Below are positions 1 through 12,283 of a DNA stretch of 64,000 bases, piece after piece (the first letter of the stretch is position 1; each line of letters begins with the position of its first letter). A program made the translations under genes and the position numbers. Source of the stretch: Panax quinquefolius. Its lineage: Eukaryota > Streptophyta > Magnoliopsida > Apiales > Araliaceae. The notes beneath the pieces were generated by a model. It did not search any database. It was given only the letters and a program-made list of their open reading frames with translations, and was not told where the DNA came from. The stretch is from assembly GCA_020205615.1 (NCBI GenBank), contig CM035167.1, positions 139,328,568 through 139,392,567 of the forward strand. The letters run 5' to 3'.

Positions 1-49
1 GATAAATGGGGTCCACCGAGCATGTTTAACATGTTTTAAACATTTATTG
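1..49 (-). repeat. LTR E, left fragment (host of element A)
   Basis: This piece matches the interior of the second LTR family seen elsewhere in the window, for example just before 16206 and 51892, with the words GGGGTCCACC and AACATGTTTTAAACATTTATTG. The LTR is cut at 49 by element A and resumes at 10188-10193 with CAACAAAAATACTC, the words that follow directly in uninterrupted copies. The last five bases, TATTG, are the left target-site duplication of element A. The remainder lies left of the window. Confidence 0.9.
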
Positions 50-1149
50 TGTGACGCCCCAAAATTAGGTATACATCACCCATCTTGGGTCGACACTTAC
101 ATAGTGCAATTTAAAAACAACTTATTAACATAAGCGTAGGTATGCAATACGACATAAAGCGTGAGTTTAAATACAAATATCGTCTACTAGATATTATACA
201 AACTCAAATAAAAAGTCCTCATTCTGAGTTATTATCACACTATTTTACGAGAATAGTGAGGACTACTAATGCTATCTTGAGGACCATCACTCGTTTTCCC
301 ACTCGTCCCAAATTTATATTATCATTTCTGAAGAGAAACGGTGAAAGAAAAGGGTGAGCTCAACTAGCCCAAGAAGAAATATTATGACTAAGATAATGCG
401 CGAATAAATTATCAATAGTCTTGATAATGTTAAAGCGATAAAATACAATAGACAAACCGGTTTAAGCTGTAGCGGAATATCTGATCCATTAAAAAGTCAA
501 GTAGAAAATAAAGTCTACTATCTTTTAGGTTTTAAAGGTTTTTCATCATTGTTTATAAATGAGACTCAAACTTTAATAAATATTTCACATCATCGAATCA
601 CCTTACACTTTTCTGCCGAGGATATTCTTTAGTATCACGACCACAATTATTCATGCACTACGGGCCAAGAATATTTGTGTATTCATTAATGGTCATGATC
701 ATGCCAACAAGCGTCCATCGATGCACTACTGACTAATCGAGGATTTTTATCACATCATTTGTAACATTACGGTTAAGCATGATTACACAAGAATAGTCTC
801 TGGTCATAATCATACCAAGTCCATCTATGCACTACTGGGCCACGAGATGACTTTCAAAAAAATATAAACATGAGGATGATGACAATGATATAAGAATTCA
901 ATAAAACAAGTTCAAGAATTATTTTATCCAGGAATTATTAACGTCAAATTGTCAACATAATCTTTGTTTTGTAGAGTAAAATTCAAGAATGATCGGAAGA
1001 ATATTTTCATGAAAAGATCTTTGGATGAAGCGCAAATATCGAGGATATTCTACTAATTTCATGGAGTATAGAAGTCAAAGTTTTAACCATTTGAGTATAA
1101 TAAAGAATGGAATAACAAAAGAAATCACCATGCATGCGATAGGAATCGC

Positions 1150-1530
1150 ATGCAGACGAAGTTATTCCAGTGAGAATAATAAATAACGGAACAAAGGTCG
1201 GTGAAATTCACACTGCAAGCGAGGATGTTCCAACAGAATAATAAAGATGGAACCGGATCCGATTGTAAAACACACAGATAGGATATTCAGCGAGAATAAT
1301 AAAAAGGCGAAACCGGTCCGGTGTAAAACACATGAGCAGGATGTTCAACGAGAATAATAAAAAAGCGGAACCGGTCGGTGTAAAACCTACAGAGCGAGGA
1401 TGTTCCAACGAATAATAATAATAAAAAGCGGAACCAGTCAAGGTGTAAAAAACACAGACAGGATGTTCCAATGAGAATAATAGAAGAATGTCACCAAGTA
1501 TAGGGTAAACCACTTATACGAGTTATTCAA
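1150..1530. repeat. Degenerate tandem array of about 60-bp units in LTR R/U5
   Basis: Units contain a GAACCGGTC-like core, GTGTAAAACACA, then AGGATGTTCCAACGAGAATAATAA with small changes in each copy. About five to six units are recognisable here. The same array recurs in the other family 1 LTRs near 8650-9020, 26745-26990, 33000-33240, 48100-48370 and 56650-56930. It lies downstream of the TATA box on the element strand and so would be in the transcribed leader. Confidence 0.75.
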
Positions 1531-1724
1531 GCAGAATAATAAGCAATGGAATAACAACAGTTCTCTTCATGAATAAGAAAGAATAACACCCTTACATTTG
1601 GTAGGAGATTGAATCTGCGCGGCAAATGTAGTAACAAAATACTCTTCTTCTTTCTCTCTTATTCTCTATACTTTCTCTCTCTATAGCTTGAATGAATTCG
1701 TGAAAAATAATGAAGCCCAGGCCT

Positions 1725-1734
1725 CTATTTATAG
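1725..1734 (-). promoter_or_regulatory. LTR TATA box (element A 3' LTR)
   Basis: Minus-strand CTATAAATAG. It occurs at the equivalent place in many of the LTRs here (9211-9220, 15780-15789, 18648-18657, 34795-34804, 38382-38391 on plus, 45144-45153 on plus, 51465-51474). In both LTR families it separates the upstream U3 from the leader. No transcription data are available. Confidence 0.65.
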
Positions 1735-1866
1735 AAAATTTCTAGCTTAGCTTTTCTTAGTGTGAAAAGTGCAAGTGGCTTGATTTAATTGGTTTGATGC
1801 TGTAATGTGAAGCGACAAGTGGTTCGGCCTTTGTAATGTGAAGCGACAAGTGGTTGACGTCACGGT

Positions 1867-2113
1867 AAAGGTAATTACTATTAACGAAGGTAAATACTAT
1901 TGACGAAGGTAAATACTATTCACAAGGGTAATTACTTATCGACGAAGGTAATTACTATTGACGAAGGTAAATACTATTCACAAGGGTAATTACTATTGGC
2001 GAAGGTAATTACTATATGACGAAGGTAAATACTATTCACAAGGGTAATTACTATCGACGAAGGTAATTACTATCGACGAAGGTAAATACTATTCACAAGG
2101 GTAATTACTATTG
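1867..2113. repeat. 19-bp U3 tandem array with 57-bp higher-order period
   Basis: About 13 copies of a 19-bp unit of the form AAGGTAATTACTATTGACG. They are arranged in triplets: one unit with AGGG at its start, one ending GACG, and one with AAATACTATTCACA. Roughly four triplets of 57 bp are visible. The array lies about 130 bp upstream of the TATA box on the element strand, so an enhancer-like role is possible but inferred. Confidence 0.85.
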
Positions 2114-2742
2114 TGAAGAGACTCTTAGATGATGACAAATGAGCCCCCATAAAATAATCAAACTTACCACAAATCATTTTTTTTTCATCAACACATATTT
2201 AATCTTTCAACAATTATTAATCATTTATAACTTGTCGTCTCAATTATTGATTTAATACTATAACATATTATCTGAGGATGATCTTTGTGACAATAATTGA
2301 ATCAATAATATAAGAGATATGATCGTGAATTCTTGTGTAGCAATAATTGAGCATAGGTGAGTGACTTCTCACGTAAGCATCGATAATCAATCTGAGTGTC
2401 TTCTTGTCACGACTGGCGTATTCTTGTACTTTTACCATAGGGTAGTTTAGCAGCTTTTAACGGTAACACCTCCGTAGTTATTTTTATAAAATATTTTTGT
2501 CGTTTCTCAATCCGACAATAATAATTACATTGTGGGGTCCACCAATGATTGAGCCGTTATGCGAATATTCCCTAACAAAAGAATATTCCCAGGCCAAACG
2601 AATATTTTATAACAACTTGCATACTTTGCAAAATTTATAAATATTACCCACAACTATAACATTATATCAAATTTATTCCATAATATTCAAAAATAATATT
2701 TATAGAAAAATTCATCTTTATTTATAAAATTTGGGTCTTACA

Positions 2743-2756
2743 ACCTCCCTTCTTAT
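2743..2756 (-). other. Polypurine tract of element A
   Basis: On the minus strand AAGAAGGGAGGT directly abuts the 3' LTR start TGTAAGACCC. This is the position and composition expected of the plus-strand priming site in LTR retrotransposons, and it fixes the element's orientation. Confidence 0.85.
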
Positions 2757-2764
2757 GAAATTTA

Positions 2765-4339
2765 AGCCCTCGAAATTAGAGTGCGTACATACTGGTATGT
2801 CGAAGAGGTAAGGATACCTTGATTTCATTTCGATTCTAACTCCCAAGTCATTTCCTCAACATCGTGGTTCCTCCACAAAACTTTGACTTGAGGTATAACC
2901 TTGGAGCGTAGAATATGTTCCTTCTTATCAAAATTTGAGCAGGAACCTCTTCATACGTCAAATCTTCCATTATTTCGTCCAGGTTCTAACTTCGATAATA
3001 TGGTTGGTCTTTCACATATTTACGTAACATAGATATGTGAAAAAGCGTTATGAACACGAGACATATTTAGCGGTAAAAAAGCGAGTCTATAGGCCACGAT
3101 TCCTACTCGATCGAGGATTAAAATGGATAGATGAATCGAGGGTTAAGTTTTCCTCTCTTTCCAAATCTTGTAACTCCTTTCCATGGAGCGACTCTTAATG
3201 ACACATGATCTCCTATATCGAATTCCCGTCCTTTCGATGAAGATCAAGATAACTCTTTTATCGATTTTGTGAGGTTTTTATCGTTGTCGGATCGTTTGAA
3301 TCTTTTAAAGTAGTCATACGTACCAACTCCGGTCCCAACAACGTTGCTTCACCCACCTCATCGTCAAAGACATCTTTGGAAGCGACACTTTCTTCCATAC
3401 AACGCTTGAATGGAGCCATGCCAATACTTGCGATAAGCTGTTGTTGTAGGAAAACTCCACCGATGGTAAGAACTTGTCCCAACTCCCCTTGAAATCAAGG
3501 ACCACGAGTCTTAATAGATCTTGAGAGTTTGAATAGTCCTCTCCGATTGTCCGTCAAAATTCGAGGATGATATGCCGAAGCTAAATCGTAAGTCTGTGCC
3601 CATAGCTTTTTGCAAACTAACCCAAAATCTTGAAGTGAATCTTGGGTCTCGATCGGAAACTATGGATAAGGCATACCATGCGATCTTACAATCTCGTTTA
3701 TGTACATCTGAGCAAGACGTTCAAGTGTATAAGTTTCTCGATTTGTCGGTAAGAAATGAGCGAGACTTGGTCAACCTATCAACAATGACCCAAATCGCAT
3801 CAATGCCTTGAGAAACCTTAGGAAGGCCCGTGCTTGAAATCCATGGTAATGTGCTCCCACTTCCATTCGGAATTTTAAGTGGTTCTGATGGACCTTTTGG
3901 TACTTGATGCTCGCTTTAACTTCGTTGACAAGTTAGACACCTTGAGATAAGCGCGTATCTCTCTCTCTTATTGCTCCACCAAAATGTATAGCGAATATCA
4001 TGATACATTTTGGTACTCCGAGATGGATTGCAAATGGTGTGTTGTGTGCCTCCATCATGATATTATACTTTAAATCGGGGTCGTTAGGAACACAAAGTGC
4101 GGAGTTGATTTCAAGTATTCCTTCTTCATCGATTCTTGCTCGGCGCATAGCACCTTCTTGCACTTTTTTCCTCATACGCATCACTCTCAGTGCGTAGCTT
4201 GAAGCGGCTTTAACTTTATCAATTAAAGTCGGTTCTACTCGTATACTCGCTATCATCACATGCGTCCACAGAGTCTTTAATTCTATCTCCATCCTTTGCA
4301 AGTCACACAAAATGGGCCTTGCGTTGACAATATCGCACT
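2765..4339 (-). pseudogene. Element A integrase with chromodomain-like tail (broken)
   Basis: In coding order (right to left), a zinc-binding N-terminal segment is seen near 3945-4060, with the words AHNTPFAIHLG and a second histidine/cysteine part eroded. The catalytic core follows near 3540-3880; residues resembling SDRDPRFTSRFW and the integrase-core phrase FKGSWDKFLPSVEFSYNNS (about 3430-3505) are readable in different frames. Near 2790-3000 a degraded tail matches the chromodomain-like segment seen clearly in the other element at 17200-17381 (words VLWRNHAIEEMT). Several frameshifts and stops separate these blocks. The enzyme would insert element cDNA, and the tail would bias the insertion site through chromatin; neither can work from this copy as written. 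Confidence 0.82.
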
Positions 4340-5689
4340 TTTCGTGCTTGCATATGATTTTCTACTCAATCGTCGGCTACCACGTTCGCTTTTCGAGGAT
4401 GGTATTGGATGGTATGATCATAATCTTTCAGCAGATTCAAGGCAGCGTCGTTGTCGCATGTTGAGTTCCTTTTGAGTGAAGAAATATTTGAGGCTTTTAT
4501 GATCCGTAAAGATCTCCACTTTCTCCCCATACAAGTAATGCCTCCAAATTTTAAGTCTGAAGACAACAATTTGCCAACTCTAGATCATGAGTAGGATAAT
4601 TCCTCTCATATTCTTTGAGTTGTCACGAGGCATAGGCTATTACTTTTCCATGTTGCATGAGAACACATCCCAACCCTTTGCGAAGCATCACCAGATGACA
4701 AATCCCTCAAGAGCGGATGGTATTGTCGAGCAGTCTTTGAAATAAGTCTCCTCTTGAGTTCTTGAAAACTCTTCTCACATTCTTCGCTCCAACCGAACTT
4801 TGTATCTTTCAGAGTAAGTTTGAGTCGATGGAATAGCGATTCGAGAAAATCCTTCCCACGAATCTCCGATAATAACACTAAACCAGAAAGCTACGTACTT
4901 GGTCATCGATTTAGGTTGTTCCCGACTTTGAATAGCTTGATCTTTCTTTGGGTCGGCGGATATTCCATGACTTGATACCACGTGCCCGAGGAATGCTACT
5001 TCTTCAAGCCGAACTCGCATTTCTTCAACTTGGCATAAAGCTTATATTCACGAAGCTTTTGGAGTGTCGACCTCAAGTGTTGCTCATGATCTTCACGGCT
5101 TTTGGAATAAATAAGGATGTCATCAATAAAGGCGACCACAAAGTGATCTAAATATTCCTTGAATACTCGGTTCATCATATCCATGAAAGGCGGAGGAGCA
5201 TTAGTCGATCAAAGGACATGACTAGGAATTCATAATGCCCGTCTTAGGAGTTACGAAAGCCGTCTTTGGAATGTCACGTTCTAATCTTCAATTGGTGATA
5301 TCCGGAGCGAAGATCAATCTTTGAAAAGAATTTGGCTCCTGCAACTGTTGGTCAAACAGGTCATCAATACGTGGCAATGGATACCTATTTTTGATGGTGG
5401 CGTGATTGACTCCCGATAATCAATACAAAGTCGCATACTCCCATCTTTCTTCTTCACGAATAGAGCAGGAGCACCCCAAGGAGAAGTACTAGGGACGAAT
5501 AAAGCCGATGTCTAACAATTCTGCGGTTGGGTCTTTAACTCACGAAGTTCAATAGAGCCATTCGATATGGGGCTTTGGAAATATGTTTTGTCTGGGTTCA
5601 AGGTCGATACAAAATTCAATTTCACGCCTGGGGTAGGCAGGAAGTTCTTGAGAATCGTCGGGAAATTTATTAACAATAGGAATATCGTT
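4340..5689 (-). pseudogene. Element A reverse transcriptase and RNase H (broken)
   Basis: The RT palm is recognisable at 4996-5184, with the metal-binding box [11 protein letters not shown] (the gypsy form of YxDD) after [14 protein letters not shown]. The upstream fingers part (5190-5680) is split by indels. RNase H remnants at 4366-4878 include [13 protein letters not shown] and KANVVADD, the family's familiar end. At least four frame changes are needed to follow the domain order. The domains would copy element RNA to DNA and remove the RNA strand. Confidence 0.85.
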
Positions 5690-6164
5690 TAAAAGCGGCG
5701 TATTTTATTTAAATCGTGACATGAGCTAAGAAAGCTTGACATCAGTTTTTCAATAAGCGAATAGCTTTATGGCTTGAGATGGCCGTGATTGATTTTAATG
5801 GTTTGGTCTTTTGAATTCGCATAATAGGTTGATTAGGAATATGAAAGCTAACAACCTTACGAAAACAATCAAATTTTTGCATGATAAGTAGTTAACCAAT
5901 CAATCCTAGAATCACGTCAAATGCAAGTATTTTTAATGAAATAAGATCGACGAGGTAATGTGAGGTACCGATTTGAACCAAACAAGACTTATAAGCGATT
6001 GGATGTAATGAAGGTTTCTCCCAACGGAGTTTCCGAGATAAGTCAAAGTCTAATTCTCTCGAGTCAAATTTAATCGATGGCGCAAGTAGGAGAAATAAAA
6101 GAATGGGTAGAAGCCGGTATCAAATAAAGTATAGACTTCATTAGAGTTTATGATAAGCTTACCC
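5690..6164 (-). pseudogene. Element A aspartic protease (broken)
   Basis: On the minus strand the retroviral-type protease active site reads TLFDTG near 6110-6130, in the frame ending at 6050. A shift soon after replaces the expected following residues. Downstream sequence carries the usual hydrophobic strands in other frames. The protease would cleave the Gag-Pol polyprotein. The DTG triad itself is intact here, unlike in the copy at 22990-23060, where an extra base disrupts it. Confidence 0.75.
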
Positions 6165-7372
6165 GTGATGACCTCATTCGGATTCCTTGCTCTTTGGGAG
6201 GTCACAACAAATGCTCTCCCTTGCACTTCTGGGTTTTGAATTTTACGGGATGGCCTTTGGTGCCTCCATCCTAAATTTGAATTTGTCTTGATGGCAAAAA
6301 TCGAGCTAAGTGACCTTCTTTTCCACAATTATAACATGCTTTGGGCCGGCATGATGCGGTTTGATGATGTGTCCCTCTCCTCGCATTTGAAGCATATGAT
6401 AGGTGGTCTTTCTCCTTCCTTAACAATGGGTCTTTGGTCTTTGGCGTCTTTCCATCATTGTTGAATCTCCTTTTCTTGAAATGTCCATTCTTATTGTTTT
6501 GTACGATTACCCAGAAGTGGTTACCATATCCGCCCTGTTGATTCCTCCACGCTTGTTGTCACCGCCTCGATGACTATTCCATTTGGTATTATAATTTCTT
6601 GCTTACCGCTCTCTTTTAGTTGCGTTGACTCATTATCGCGCTCCACTAATCGAGCCCTATTTACAACATCTGAATACAAACACGGTTTATGAGAAATAAG
6701 ATGTTGGCGTATCTCGACTTCAAACCTCTTAAAAACATTCGCGCGCCATTCTCTCTTCATTATCCACCAAGTGGGGCGCGTACCGTGATAACTCCGCAAA
6801 TTTTGCCTCGTATTGCGACACGGTCATATTGTTTTGTTCAACTTGATAAACTCCACCTCCTTCGTGTGGCGAATACTTTCGGGAAAGTATTTGTCGTTGA
6901 AGCGACTCTGGAACTTCTCCCAAGATATCTTGATGCAATTTGGTTGAGTACGTTTCTTACCGATTCCCACCGATAATCCGCCTCTCCGCGCAACATAAAA
7001 GCGTGAAGGGAACCTTTTGCTCCTCGGAGCATCCCAAGACATCAAATATCTTGGTGTCTGCTTTATCCATGCTTCCGCGAAGTGGTTTTGGCTCACCCTT
7101 AAACTCCGGTGGTCCCAGCTCCTTAAATTGTTTAGCGGTGACCTTGAGAGTTTTCCGTGTTTCCACCTACGTTTTGGGCCAGAGTCGCTCTACTTTCTTG
7201 TTGCATAAATTGCATAAAGCCTCACGAACATTTGATCATTCGTCATTTGGTCGGTGTTGTTGTTTGCGTGAGGATTGTCGCCTTCACGATGCACATTATC
7301 ACGATTATTGATATGTGGTGAATCAACAATCGTCTGCGCTCCATTGCTATTCTCAACATTCTCGGATGTCAT
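6165..7372 (-). pseudogene. Element A Gag with zinc-knuckle region (broken)
   Basis: The likely start is ATG at 7372 (protein beginning MTSENVENSNG), because the related elements begin with the same phrase at 55374 (MASENVE) and 24302 (MSNENIN). Capsid-like words such as FNDKYFPESIRHTKEVEFI (6824-6960) and YEAKFAELSRYAPHLV (about 6760-6840) are gypsy retrotransposon Gag signatures. A basic stretch and degenerate CCHC knuckles lie at 6300-6480. Stops and frameshifts divide the frame into at least five pieces. Gag would package element RNA into cytoplasmic particles. Confidence 0.83.
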
Positions 7373-7536
7373 TTTGAGAATCGCCACAAAACAAAAGGTT
7401 AATTGACGTGTAACAAATTATCCCTATCTTCCCGACCAACCAATAAAATATCACATAAACTTAGGTAGGTCATACTAGCGAAGGTATTCCCGTCTCTCCC
7501 TCTAGTACTATTCTCACATCTTAGCCAGGATCATAT

Positions 7537-7555
7537 CCCTAAGCTCGATACCAGT
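7537..7555 (-). other. Primer-binding site of element A (initiator tRNA-Met type)
   Basis: Right inside the 5' LTR the minus strand reads ACTGGTATCGAGCTTAGG. Plant elements primed by initiator tRNA-Met carry TGGTATCAGAGC here; this copy lacks one base after TGGTATC. The same lesion occurs at 24473-24487, and related degenerate versions occur at about 31920 and 55550. Confidence 0.75.
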
Positions 7556-10187
7556 TGTGACGCCCCCAAAATTAGGTATACATCACCCATCTTGGGTCGA
7601 CACTTACATGGCATGTAATTTAAAAACAACTTATTAACATAAGCGTAGGTGTACAATACGACATAAAGCGTGAGTTTAAATACAAATATAAATCTACTAG
7701 ATATTATACAAACTCAAATAAAAAGTCCTCATTCGGTTATTATTATCACACTATTTTACGAGAATAGTGAGGACTACTAATCTTATCTTGAGGACCATCT
7801 TTCGTTTCCCAGACTCGTCCCGGCTATATTATCATTTCACAGAAGAGAACGATGAAAAGAAAGGGTGAGCTCAACTAGCCCAAGAAGAAATATTATGACT
7901 AAGATAATGCGAGAATAAATTATCAATAGTCTTGATAATGTTAAAGCGATAAAATACAATAGACAACCGGTTTAAGCTGCGGTGAATATGCGATCCATTA
8001 AAAGAGTCAAGTAGAAAATAAAGTCTACTATCTTTTAGGTTTTAAAGGTTTTCATCATCTTTGTTTATATTTGAGACTCAAACTTTAATAAATATTTCAC
8101 ATCATCGAATCACCCCCCTTACTACGCCGAGGATATTCTTTAGTATCACGACCACAATTATTCATGCACTACGGGCGAGAATATTTGTGTATTCATTAAT
8201 GGTCATGATCATGCCAACAAGCTGTTCATCAATACCACTACTACCATCGAGGATTTTTATCACATCATTTGTAACATTACGGTCATGATTACACCGAATA
8301 GTCTACGGTCATAATCATACCAAGTCCATCTATGCACTACTGAGCCACAAATGACTTTCAAAAAATATAAACATGAGGATGATGACAATGATATAAGAAT
8401 TCAATAAAACAAGTTCAAGAATTATTTTATCGAGGAATTATTAACGTCCAACACGTAATCTTTGTTTTGTAGAGTAAAATTCAAGAATGATCGGAAGAAT
8501 ATTTTCATGAAAAGATATTGGATGAAACGCAAATATCAAGGATATTCTACTAATTTCATGGAGTATAGAAGTCAAAGTTTTAACCAACCGAGTATAATAA
8601 AGAATGGAATAACAAAAGAAATCACCGTAAATGCGATAGGCCATATGAACGAGTTATTCAACGAATAATAAATAACGGAACCGGTCGGTGAAATTCACAC
8701 CCAAGCGGGATGTTCCAACAGAATAATAAAGATGGAACCGGATCCGGTGTAAAACACATGATAGGATATTCAATGAGAATAATAAAAAGCGGAACCGGTC
8801 GGTGTAAAAAACATGCACGAGGATGTTCCAGCGAGAATAATAAAGACGCGGAACCCGGTTGGGTGTAAAAACACATGAGCGAGGATGTTCCAACGAGAAT
8901 AATAATAAAGAGCGGAACCGGTCGGGTGTAAAACACATGATGAGGATGTTCCAACAGAATAATAGAAGAATGTCACCAAGTATAGGGTAAACCACTTATA
9001 CAAAAGTTATTCCAGCAGAATAATAAGCAATGGAATAACAACAGTTCTCTTCATGAATAAGAAAAGAATAACACCCCTTACATTTGGTAGGAGATTGAAT
9101 CATCGCATCGGTGTAGTAACAAAATACTCTTTCTTTTTCTCTCTTATTCTCTCTATACTTTCTCTCTATAGCTTGAATGAATTAAGTGAAAATAATGAAG
9201 CCCTAGGCCTCTATTTATAGAAGATTTCTAGCTTAGCACCGCTTAGTGTGTGAAAAGCAAGTGGCTTGACGATGGTTTGGCGCTTTGTAATGTGAAGCGA
9301 CAAGTGGTTCGGCTTTTGTAATGTGAAAGCGACAAGTGGTTCGACGTCTCGGTAAAGGTAATTACTATTAACGAAGGTAAATACTATCGATGAAGGTAAA
9401 TACTATTCACAAGGGTAATTACTATTGACGAAGGTAATTACTATTGACGAAGGTAAATACTATTCACAAGGGTAATTACTATTGTGAAGGTAATTACTAT
9501 TGTGAAGGTAAATACTATTCACAAGGGTAATTACTATTGTGAAGGTAATTACTATCGATTGTGAAGAGACTCTTAGATGATGACATATGAGCCCCCATAA
9601 AATAATCAAACTTACCACAAATCATTTTTTTTCATCAACACATATTTAATCTTTCAACAATTATTAATCATTTATAACTTGTCGTCTCAATTATTGATTT
9701 AATACTATAACATATTATCTGAGATGATCTTGTGACAATAATTGAATCAATAATATAAGAGATATGATGCAAAGAATTATTGTAGTAATAATTGAGCATA
9801 GTGAGTGACTTCTCACGTAAGCATCAATAATCAATACTGAGTGCTACTACGCAACTACTTCAGCGTATTCTTGTACTTTTACCACGGGTAGTTCAAGCAG
9901 TTTTAACGGTAACACCTCCGTAGTTATTTTTATAAAATATTTTGTCGTTTTCTCAATCCGAGCAATAATTACATTTATGGGGTCCACCAATGATTGAGCC
10001 ATTGTACGAATATTCCTAACAAAAGAATATTCCCCACCAAACGAATATTTTATAACAACTTGCATACTTTGCAAAATTTATAAATATTACCCACAACTAT
10101 AACATTATATCAAATTTATTCCATAATATTCAAAAATAATATTTATAGAAAAATTCATCTTTATTTATAAAATTTGAGGGTCTTACA
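7556..10187 (-). repeat. Element A 5' LTR (family 1)
   Basis: Direct repeat of 50-2742, bounded by TGTGACGCCCCC and TCTTACA. It has the TATA box at 9211-9220, a leader array at 8650-9020 and a U3 19-bp array at 9354-9555, which has fewer units than its partner. As the promoter-bearing LTR it would have started the element transcript leftward. Long AT-rich runs are identical to the partner LTR, while C/G-containing words differ. Confidence 0.92.
9354..9555. repeat. 19-bp U3 array in element A 5' LTR
   Basis: About ten units of the AAGGTAATTACTATT type, with the same alternation of GACG and CACA endings as at 1867-2113. The shorter length shows that the array has expanded or contracted since insertion, because the two LTRs of one element start out identical. 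Confidence 0.83.
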
Positions 10188-11117
10188 TATTGCAACAAAA
10201 ATACTCTTCCTCCTCGTATACTCATATATCCCACATTCGTTGTAAAAAATATCACTAGTTAATATATTATTAAAATAATATATTTAAATGAATTATTTTA
10301 TCGGAAAAAGATAAAATATTAATTTTCAACAATTGTCATTTAAAAATTTTCTCCATCTATATCCACATAAAATCAATATTTTCCTCATCATATAAATCAA
10401 TAATTAATTATTTACAAATAATATTACAGAATCACAATATTGACAACCATGAGCGGTTCGAGGAAGAGGGGCTTTCAATAAGAATTTCTTCTTCATCATG
10501 GCCTTGATTAGGTGACCAAACCTCTCCTTAGGCGAACTTTCTAGACATTGCCAATAATGTTATCTAATAATATTATTAGGATAATATGAATTATTAGCTT
10601 CGATAATGAAAGATCTTTGTGTAATGACAATTATTGAAACAATGAAGAATATTAAATATCAACTTGACAATTATTAACTCGATAAAATATCGAATAAATA
10701 ATTCATCGTAACCATTATTGAGTAGTGCTTCTTACGTAAGAATCAATAATTGGTGCAATCTGAAAGTCTTCTTGTTCAACAACGGCGTATTAGTGTGTTT
10801 TAACCAACGGGTATTCCAACGAAGATAAGCAGAATAACTACGTAGTTATTTAAAAACAACTTATATTTGTCGTTTTCTTCATCCAATCACTTTCCGTTAT
10901 GGGGCCCACACATTGGGTACGCTTGTGACGTAAATACGAATATTCACAAAGCGATACGAATATTCCTGACGATAATGAATATTTTATAACCACTTGCTTA
11001 TTTTGAAATATTTGCATATTTAACCCTTAACTATCCACATTAATCAAATCAACCCTTACTATTTCAAAATAATAAATAAAGGAAATTCCTTTTATTTAAA
11101 AATTTTGGGGTCTTACA
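10188..11117 (-). repeat. LTR E, right part (family 2)
   Basis: Starts with the right copy of the TATTG duplication and continues the LTR interrupted at 49, ending GGGGTCTTACA at 11117. It corresponds to the U3 half of family 2 LTRs such as 16200-17120. The next bases (CCACTTATACTGAGTTATTCC) are family 1 LTR interior, so LTR E itself inserted into LTR D. No internal region follows, so E may be a solo LTR or the end of a larger element lying left of the window. Confidence 0.88.
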
Positions 11118-12283
11118 CCACTTATACTGAGTTATTCCAGCAGAATAATAAGCGATGGAATAACAACATTCTCTTCATGAATAAGAAAGAATAACACCCT
11201 TACATTTGGTAGGAGATTGAATCTTTACTGACGGTGTAGTAACAAAATACTCTTCTTCTTTCTCTCTTATTCTCTCTTTACTTTCTCTCTCTATAGCTTG
11301 AATGAATTAAGTGAAAATAATGAAGCCCTGAGCCTCTATTTATAGAAGATTTCTAGCTTAAAGACTTTTCTTAGATGTGAAAAGGCGAGTGGCTTCACGA
11401 CTAATGATGTGAAAAGAAAAGTGGTTTGGCGCTTTTGTAATGTGAAGCGACAAGTGGTTCGGCCTTTTGTAATGTGAAGCGACAAGTGGTTCGGACGTCG
11501 GTAAAGGTAATTACTATTAGCGAAGGTAAATACTATTATTGGCGAAGGTAAATACTATTCTGAGGGTAATTACTTATTGGCGAAGGTAATTACTTATTGA
11601 CGAAGGTAAATACTATTCACAAGGGTAATTACTATTGACGAAGGTAATTACTATTGACGAAGAGACTCTTAGATGATGACATATGAGCCCCCATAAAATA
11701 ATCAAACTTACCACAAATCATTTTTTCATCAACACATATTTAATCTTTCAACAATTATTAATCATTTATAACTTGTCGTCTCAATTATTGATTTAATACT
11801 ATAACATATTATACTGGATGATCTTTGTGACAATAATTAAATCAATAATATAAGAGATATGATGCGACAATTCGTATGTAATAATTGAGCATAGGTGAGT
11901 GACTTCTCACGTAAGCATCAATAATAATCAATACTGGTGTGTACTTCTTATCCACTGGCATTACATCGTACTTTTACCACCGGGTAGTTCAGCAGTTTTA
12001 ACGGTAACACCTCCGTAGTTATTTTTATAAAATGTTTTTGTCGTTTTCTCAATCAAACAATAATTACATTGTGGGGTCCACCGATGATTGAGCGTATTAT
12101 ACGAATATTCCCTAACAAAAGAATATTCCCACCAAACGAATATTTTATAACAACTTGCATACTTTGCAAAATTTATAAATATTACCCACAACTATAACAT
12201 TATATCAAATTTATTCCATAATATTCAAAAATAATATTTATAGAAAAAAATTCATCTTTATTTATAAAAGCTGGGGTCTTACA
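11118..12283 (-). repeat. LTR D, right part (family 1)
   Basis: Aligns with about 1497-2742 of element A: the end of the leader array, a TATA-like site near 11336-11345, a 19-bp U3 array (11503-11660, about eight units) and the terminal TCTTACA. The next bases are copia integrase coding sequence, so D inserted into the copia element. The left part of D is beyond the window. Confidence 0.87.

Larger units (their letters stand above)
50..2742 (-). repeat. Element A 3' LTR (family 1)
   Basis: It runs from TGTGACGCCCC at 50 to TCTTACA at 2742, which is TGTAAGACCC to GGCGTCACA on the coding strand. A TATA-like core promoter on the minus strand lies near 1725-1734, so U3 is about 1734-2742 and the transcribed R/U5 part about 50-1700. 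U3 holds a 19-bp tandem array (1867-2113). R/U5 holds a degenerate array of about 60-bp units (1150-1530). Short hydrophobic open frames in this LTR come from these repeats and are not genes. Confidence 0.92.
50..10187 (-). mobile_element. Element A: complete Tekay-like Ty3/gypsy retrotransposon
   Basis: A full-length LTR retrotransposon read on the minus strand: 3' LTR 50-2742, internal region 2743-7555, 5' LTR 7556-10187. Both outer ends are TG...CA and are flanked by the perfect 5-bp duplication TATTG (45-49 and 10188-10192), which proves one insertion event into LTR E. The internal region carries gag, protease, RT, RNase H, integrase and a chromodomain-like tail in that order, the arrangement of plant chromoviruses; the sequence words best resemble the Tekay clade. 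All frames are interrupted by stops and short indels, so no intact polyprotein can be read. LTR lengths of 2693 and 2632 bp differ mainly in a tandem array in U3. Confidence 0.93.

Noticed and set aside
1208..1513. Hydrophobic membrane-like frames in LTRs (also 8654-9003, 26361-27106, 33002-33292, 48057-48462, 56643-57057)
   Set aside because: They arise from the AATAATAA-rich leader repeats read on the minus strand. Their sequences change frame freely between copies, unlike a protein under selection.
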